A DNA stretch of 16,684 nucleotides, taken from CAUZSN01 sp963582345. Lineage in GTDB: Bacteria; Planctomycetota; Planctomycetia; Planctomycetales; Planctomycetaceae. Made by a program: the position numbers and the translations under genes. The stretch is from the NCBI GenBank assembly GCA_963582345.1, contig CAUZSN010000063.1, forward strand, positions 1 to 16,684, in the 5' to 3' direction. The notes under the pieces are model-generated. The model was not told the origin of the DNA. It saw nothing but the letters and a program-made list of their open reading frames with translations, and ran no database searches. Every line of letters starts with the position of its first letter. The stretch's first letter is position 1. This document shows, piece by piece, positions 13,631 through 16,684 of this stretch.

Positions 13631-13813
13631 ATGACATGCTCACAGCCGGAAATCAATTCGGGGAATTCAATTTCATTTGTGCGTCAGGGATTGTGTACAT
13701 TAGATCCCCTTGACGTCACCAACATGGACGCCGAATCGGTTGGCGTGGTTCGATGTTGTGGCGACTACGCTGAGTTGACTCTTGTTCAATTCGGTAGTTA
13801 CTGTGCCATTTAA
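13631..13813 (+). CDS. Possible 60-aa small protein of unknown function
   Basis: ATG 13631 is preceded by AGGAG at 13621-13625 with five bases between, a good ribosome site for this window. The 60-residue product (M-T-C-S-Q-P-E-I-N-S...) is neutral to acidic, has a central V-R-Q-G-L-C-T-L-D-P-L-D-V and several cysteines, no membrane segment and no recognised domain. It ends 63 bases before lemA-like gene 13877. It lies in DNA that looks degraded, so the frame may be chance. Confidence 0.22.
   Translation: MTCSQPEINSGNSISFVRQGLCTLDPLDVTNMDAESVGVVRCCGDYAELTLVQFGSYCAI
13775..13804 (+). promoter_or_regulatory. Weak candidate promoter for the LemA-M48 pair
   Basis: TTGACT (13775-13780), an 18-base spacer and TACTGT (13799-13804) lie about 70 bases before ATG 13877. 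The -35 is good, the -10 poor. Confidence 0.25.
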
Positions 13814-13876
13814 TCGGATGTCGCACTAAATGTCGGTCAGACGCATTCGCGCTCTCGAAAGATAAGGATTCGCATT

Positions 13877-14485
13877 ATGGCTATTGGCCCTGGTCTGATG
13901 ATCATTGTCATTTTGGCGATCATTGCAGTGTTGGCTGTTGTCTTCGTCATTGGAATCTATAACCGTCTGGTCCGATTGCGGAATCGTTATAAGAACGCGT
14001 TCAGCCAGATCGATGTACAGTTGAAACGGCGGCACGATCTGATTCCGAATTTGGTGGAGACGTGCAAAGGATACATGAAGCACGAGCGGGACACGTTGGA
14101 GGCGGTCATTCAGGCACGCAATTCCGCAGTCACGGCTGGCCAACAGGCCTCCACAAACCCGGGCGATCCACAGGTGATGCAGGGACTGATGAGCGCCGAG
14201 TCCGCGTTGACTGGCACGCTCGGTCGGCTATTCGCCCTCTCGGAAAATTACCCCGATCTAAAGGCCAACCAGAACATGATGTCGCTGCAAGAGGAACTGA
14301 CATCGACGGAGAACAAAGTCGCTTTCTCGCGGCAGGCCTACAATGACGCGGTGACGGCTTACAACACGCGTTGCGAGCTCTTTCCCGACTCGTTGATCGC
14401 TGGCATATTCAATTTCGATCTGGCGCAGCTTTGGGAGGTTGAAGCTCCCGAGGAACGCGAAGCAGTCAAAGTTTCGTTCAATTAG
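13877..14485 (+). CDS. LemA family protein
   Basis: A 202-aa protein with an N-terminal membrane helix at about 6-27 and a helical-bundle domain after it. The family core is plain: Y-N-R-L-V-R-L-R-N-R at 28-37, F-S-Q-I-D-V-Q-L-K-R-R-H-D-L-I-P-N-L-V at 42-60, then G-Y-M-K-H-E at 65-70. Later come L-F-A-L-S-E-N-Y-P-D-L-K-A-N and the closing Y-N-x-x-x-x-x-Y-N segment with F-P. LemA proteins sit in the cytoplasmic membrane with the domain outside. Their function is not settled, but they are repeatedly found beside HtpX/M48 peptidases or TPM-domain proteins. AAGGA eight bases before the ATG is a plausible ribosome site. The M48 gene starts 14 bases after the stop, so the two are surely co-transcribed. 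Confidence 0.95.
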   Translation: MAIGPGLMIIVILAIIAVLAVVFVIGIYNRLVRLRNRYKNAFSQIDVQLKRRHDLIPNLVETCKGYMKHERDTLEAVIQARNSAVTAGQQASTNPGDPQVMQGLMSAESALTGTLGRLFALSENYPDLKANQNMMSLQEELTSTENKVAFSRQAYNDAVTAYNTRCELFPDSLIAGIFNFDLAQLWEVEAPEEREAVKVSFN

Positions 14486-14499
14486 CAGGCATACGAACG

Positions 14500-16479
14500 A
14501 TGGACTTTTTCGAACATCAGGATGTTGCTCGCCGGAAAACTGGGCTTTTGGTCGTTTATTTCTGTCTGGCCGTGATCCTAATCGTTGCCGGAATCTATCT
14601 GGCGGCGACGGCCATTTTTAATTTCGTAGAATCCAAATCCGATCCAGGACGTCAGTCGACGTTTGAGTTATGGGAGCCGAATCTGTTTGCGTTCGTTGCT
14701 GTGGCTACCGTGGGCGTCATTGCGATAGGTAGCCTGTACAGAACTGCGATACTCAGCTCCGGCGGTGCGGTGGTCGCAGAAACACTGGGTGGGACACCGG
14801 TCAACCCAAATACACGAAAACTTGAGGAACGCATCGTTTTGAACGTGGTTGAGGAAATGGCGATCGCGTCCGGAACACCGGTACCGCAGGTCTACTTGAT
14901 GGAAGACGAAGAGGGCATCAATGCGTTCGCCGCCGGATACTCGCCCGACGACGCCGTGATTGGAGTAACCAAGGGTTGTACGCAGATGCTGTCGCGTGAG
15001 GAACTTCAAGGCGTGATTGCCCACGAGTTCAGCCATATCCTGAATGGTGACATGCGGCTGAACATTCGACTGATAGGAATCATCTACGGAATTCTGGTGA
15101 TTGCTCAGACCGGGTTCGTGTTGATCCGGGTCCTGGGAATCTCGTCACGTCGCTCGAGAGGCAACCGCGACAAGGGTGGGGGAGCACTGATCGCAGTTTT
15201 TCTGTTCGGTCTGGCTTTGTGGATCATCGGTTATGTGGGCGTTTTCTTTGGAAAACTGATAAAAAGCGCCGTATCGCGGCAGCGCGAATTTTTGGCGGAC
15301 GCGTCGGCAGTACAGTTTACGCGCAATCCGTCCGGGCTTTCCGGGGCACTGAAAAAAATCGGCGGAATGGCACGAGGCGCGCGGATCGAATGTTCGCAAG
15401 CAGAACAAGCCAGCCACATGTTCTTCGGCAATGCTTTGAGTACCTCTTGGTTGAACTTGATGTCCACACATCCTCCTTTGGATATACGAATCCGGAAAAT
15501 CGAACCGTCGTTTGAAGGCGAATATCCGCAGGTCGTGCCCCTGCAGCGGACGAAAGCGGATCTGCGCCCGATGGGTCAGAAGTCGGAACAAGCCATTCAC
15601 GGGCGGCGGGCTGCAGCGACGTCCGCCGAAAGCCGCCGGCATTCGTTTTCGTTCCAAGCATCGCAAGTTCTCAGCGGTATTGGGGCACCGGGGCCGGAGC
15701 ACTTTATTTATGCGGCGGCTCTGATCGAAGTCATGCCAAAACGAATTGTCGAATTGGTCCACGAACCGTTTGGTGCCCGCGCCGTAATCTATAGCCTGTT
15801 ATTGGACGCCGATCCAGAAATGCGTGAGCTGCAGATGAAGCGGCTCGCAGAACACGCGGCCTCGATCGATTTTCAAGAGACTCAGAAGTTACTGCCACTA
15901 CTGGACCAGATTAGCTCTGAGATGCGACTGCCATTGGTGGAGATGGCCTTGCCTGCTCTGAAGTATATGTCACCCAATCAGTATCACAGCTTCAAGCAAA
16001 ATGTGGTTCACCTTGTCAGAGCAGACGAGGAAATCAGGTCGTTCGAATACGTGCTGCACCGCGTTCTCTTGATTCATCTGGACCCCTGTTTTAAAAAACG
16101 CAAGCCACCGACCATCAAGTACCGATCGATGCAACCCCTGCTTCGTGACTGTTCCGCTTTGCTCTCCTTCTTGGCCCATACTGGACAGACCAATGCGTCG
16201 GCCACAGTCCGAGCGTTTGACCAGGCGGCAAGTATTCTGACGTCGCAATCGGCCAAGCCGGCTTTTTTCTCCAAGGCCCAAATTGGTCTAAAGGACGTGG
16301 ATTGCGCCCTGAATCGACTAGCTGCAGCAGTACCTCAAGTTAAGAAGCGAGTTCTTTCCGCATGCGCCGTTTGCATTGAAGCGGACGGAAAAACCACGGT
16401 TGAAGAGGGAGAGTTACTGCGCATGATCGCAGATTCTCTGAACTGTCCGATGCCGCCACTGTTAGCCGAAAGCTCGTAA
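14500..16479 (+). CDS. M48 family (HtpX-like) membrane metallopeptidase with C-terminal TerB-like extension
   Basis: A 659-aa integral membrane zinc protease. Membrane segments lie at about 14-41, 60-79, 189-211 and 229-250. The catalytic helix is A-H-E-F-S-H at 174-179 (zinc ligands His175 and His179, base Glu176), the third ligand is Glu263 in Q-R-E-F-L-A-D-A-S-A, and S-T-H-P-P-L-D-I-R-I at 322-331 is the M48B hallmark. N-A-F-A-A-G at 141-146 is also conserved. HtpX-type enzymes degrade damaged membrane proteins. They are usually about 290-330 aa; here some 320 extra residues follow, mostly helical, ending in a TerB-like segment (K-K-R-V-L-S-A-C-A-V-C-I-E-A-D-G-K at 615-631, then E-E-G-E-L-L-R-M-I-A-D-S-L). 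The tail is probably cytoplasmic and could sense or recruit substrate; that is inference. It is paired with the LemA gene. Confidence 0.93.
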   Translation: MDFFEHQDVARRKTGLLVVYFCLAVILIVAGIYLAATAIFNFVESKSDPGRQSTFELWEPNLFAFVAVATVGVIAIGSLYRTAILSSGGAVVAETLGGTPVNPNTRKLEERIVLNVVEEMAIASGTPVPQVYLMEDEEGINAFAAGYSPDDAVIGVTKGCTQMLSREELQGVIAHEFSHILNGDMRLNIRLIGIIYGILVIAQTGFVLIRVLGISSRRSRGNRDKGGGALIAVFLFGLALWIIGYVGVFFGKLIKSAVSRQREFLADASAVQFTRNPSGLSGALKKIGGMARGARIECSQAEQASHMFFGNALSTSWLNLMSTHPPLDIRIRKIEPSFEGEYPQVVPLQRTKADLRPMGQKSEQAIHGRRAAATSAESRRHSFSFQASQVLSGIGAPGPEHFIYAAALIEVMPKRIVELVHEPFGARAVIYSLLLDADPEMRELQMKRLAEHAASIDFQETQKLLPLLDQISSEMRLPLVEMALPALKYMSPNQYHSFKQNVVHLVRADEEIRSFEYVLHRVLLIHLDPCFKKRKPPTIKYRSMQPLLRDCSALLSFLAHTGQTNASATVRAFDQAASILTSQSAKPAFFSKAQIGLKDVDCALNRLAAAVPQVKKRVLSACAVCIEADGKTTVEEGELLRMIADSLNCPMPPLLAESS

Positions 16480-16631
16480 CTCAGATTGAAACGATGTAGA
16501 AAACAGGGCGAAGATAACGGTGCAATTAGTGTCAAGGCCATCCTGCAAGAACTTCAGGTCGTTGTCGTAAAGGTGCCAAACTTGGAATAACCAAGGATAA
16601 CCGCGAAACGGAGGACTCAAATTCTACTAAG

Positions 16632-16684
16632 TTGGGCGTGATTGGTTGCGGCCGCTTCGGGTTTTTCACGCTTCAGCACTTTGC
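16632..16684 (+). CDS. Start of a Rossmann-fold dinucleotide-binding protein (partial, runs off window)
   Basis: The plus frame reads L-G-V-I-G-C-G-R-F-G-F-F-T-L-Q-H-F to the window end. G-x-G-x-F-G after a hydrophobic strand is an NAD(P)-binding fingerprint, and the pattern V-I-G-x-G-R-F-G resembles prephenate/arogenate dehydrogenases (TyrA-like) among others. No ATG is present in frame; TTG 16632 or GTG 16638 would start it, with GGAGG at 16610-16614 about 17 bases away, too far to be ideal. The frame is open upstream to a stop near 16530. Only about 17 residues are visible, so the family is a guess. Confidence 0.4.
   Translation, partial: MGVIGCGRFGFFTLQHF

Overview
The window looks like a chromosomal segment of a planctomycete, most likely of the Pirellulales/Rhodopirellula type. 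This is inferred from gene content, not from a database search. Base composition is close to 50% GC by eye, Shine-Dalgarno use is patchy, and several starts are GTG or TTG. The content fits that group: a secreted PQQ-type beta-propeller protein with the W-P-Q-F-R-G-P opening, a GYF_2-domain protein, a GAF-GAF-TM-HlyD fusion, a receiver fused to an RsbW-like ATPase, and a LemA/M48 pair. No phage, IS, CRISPR, tRNA or rRNA signal was found.

Layout. Positions 1-3.7 kb (minus strand) carry argH, truA and the propeller gene, which runs off the left edge. They are closely spaced and could be one transcript. A roughly 1 kb stretch with no convincing gene follows (3.7-4.7 kb). A secreted chalcone-isomerase-like protein (plus, 4.7-5.3 kb) converges on a minus-strand pair: a Zn-ribbon membrane protein and a Methyltransf_32-type methyltransferase joined by an ATGA overlap. 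A 58-residue coiled-coil gene with its own terminator and a TSR3-like (acp-transferase family) gene follow on plus. A membrane-anchored parvulin-like foldase is on minus with a good sigma70-type promoter.

From 9.5 kb everything clear is on plus: a small GYF_2 gene, the GAF-HlyD membrane protein, the receiver-ATPase protein, about 0.8 kb of degraded or non-coding DNA, the LemA-M48 pair, and the start of a Rossmann-fold gene at the right edge.

The window mixes housekeeping functions (arginine synthesis, tRNA pseudouridylation, probable RNA or protein modification) with envelope and signalling functions (secreted propeller, foldase, GAF-HlyD sensor/adaptor, receiver-ATPase, LemA/M48 membrane quality control). 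The most interesting points are the bacterial TSR3-like protein, the GAF-HlyD and receiver-ATPase neighbours, the M48 peptidase with a TerB-like tail, and three places where one base would extend or repair a recognisable reading frame. At 13.0-13.5 kb a minus-strand frame is interrupted only by UGA codons, one of which abuts a strong stem-loop. Decay or sequencing error is the first explanation there, but it is worth checking.
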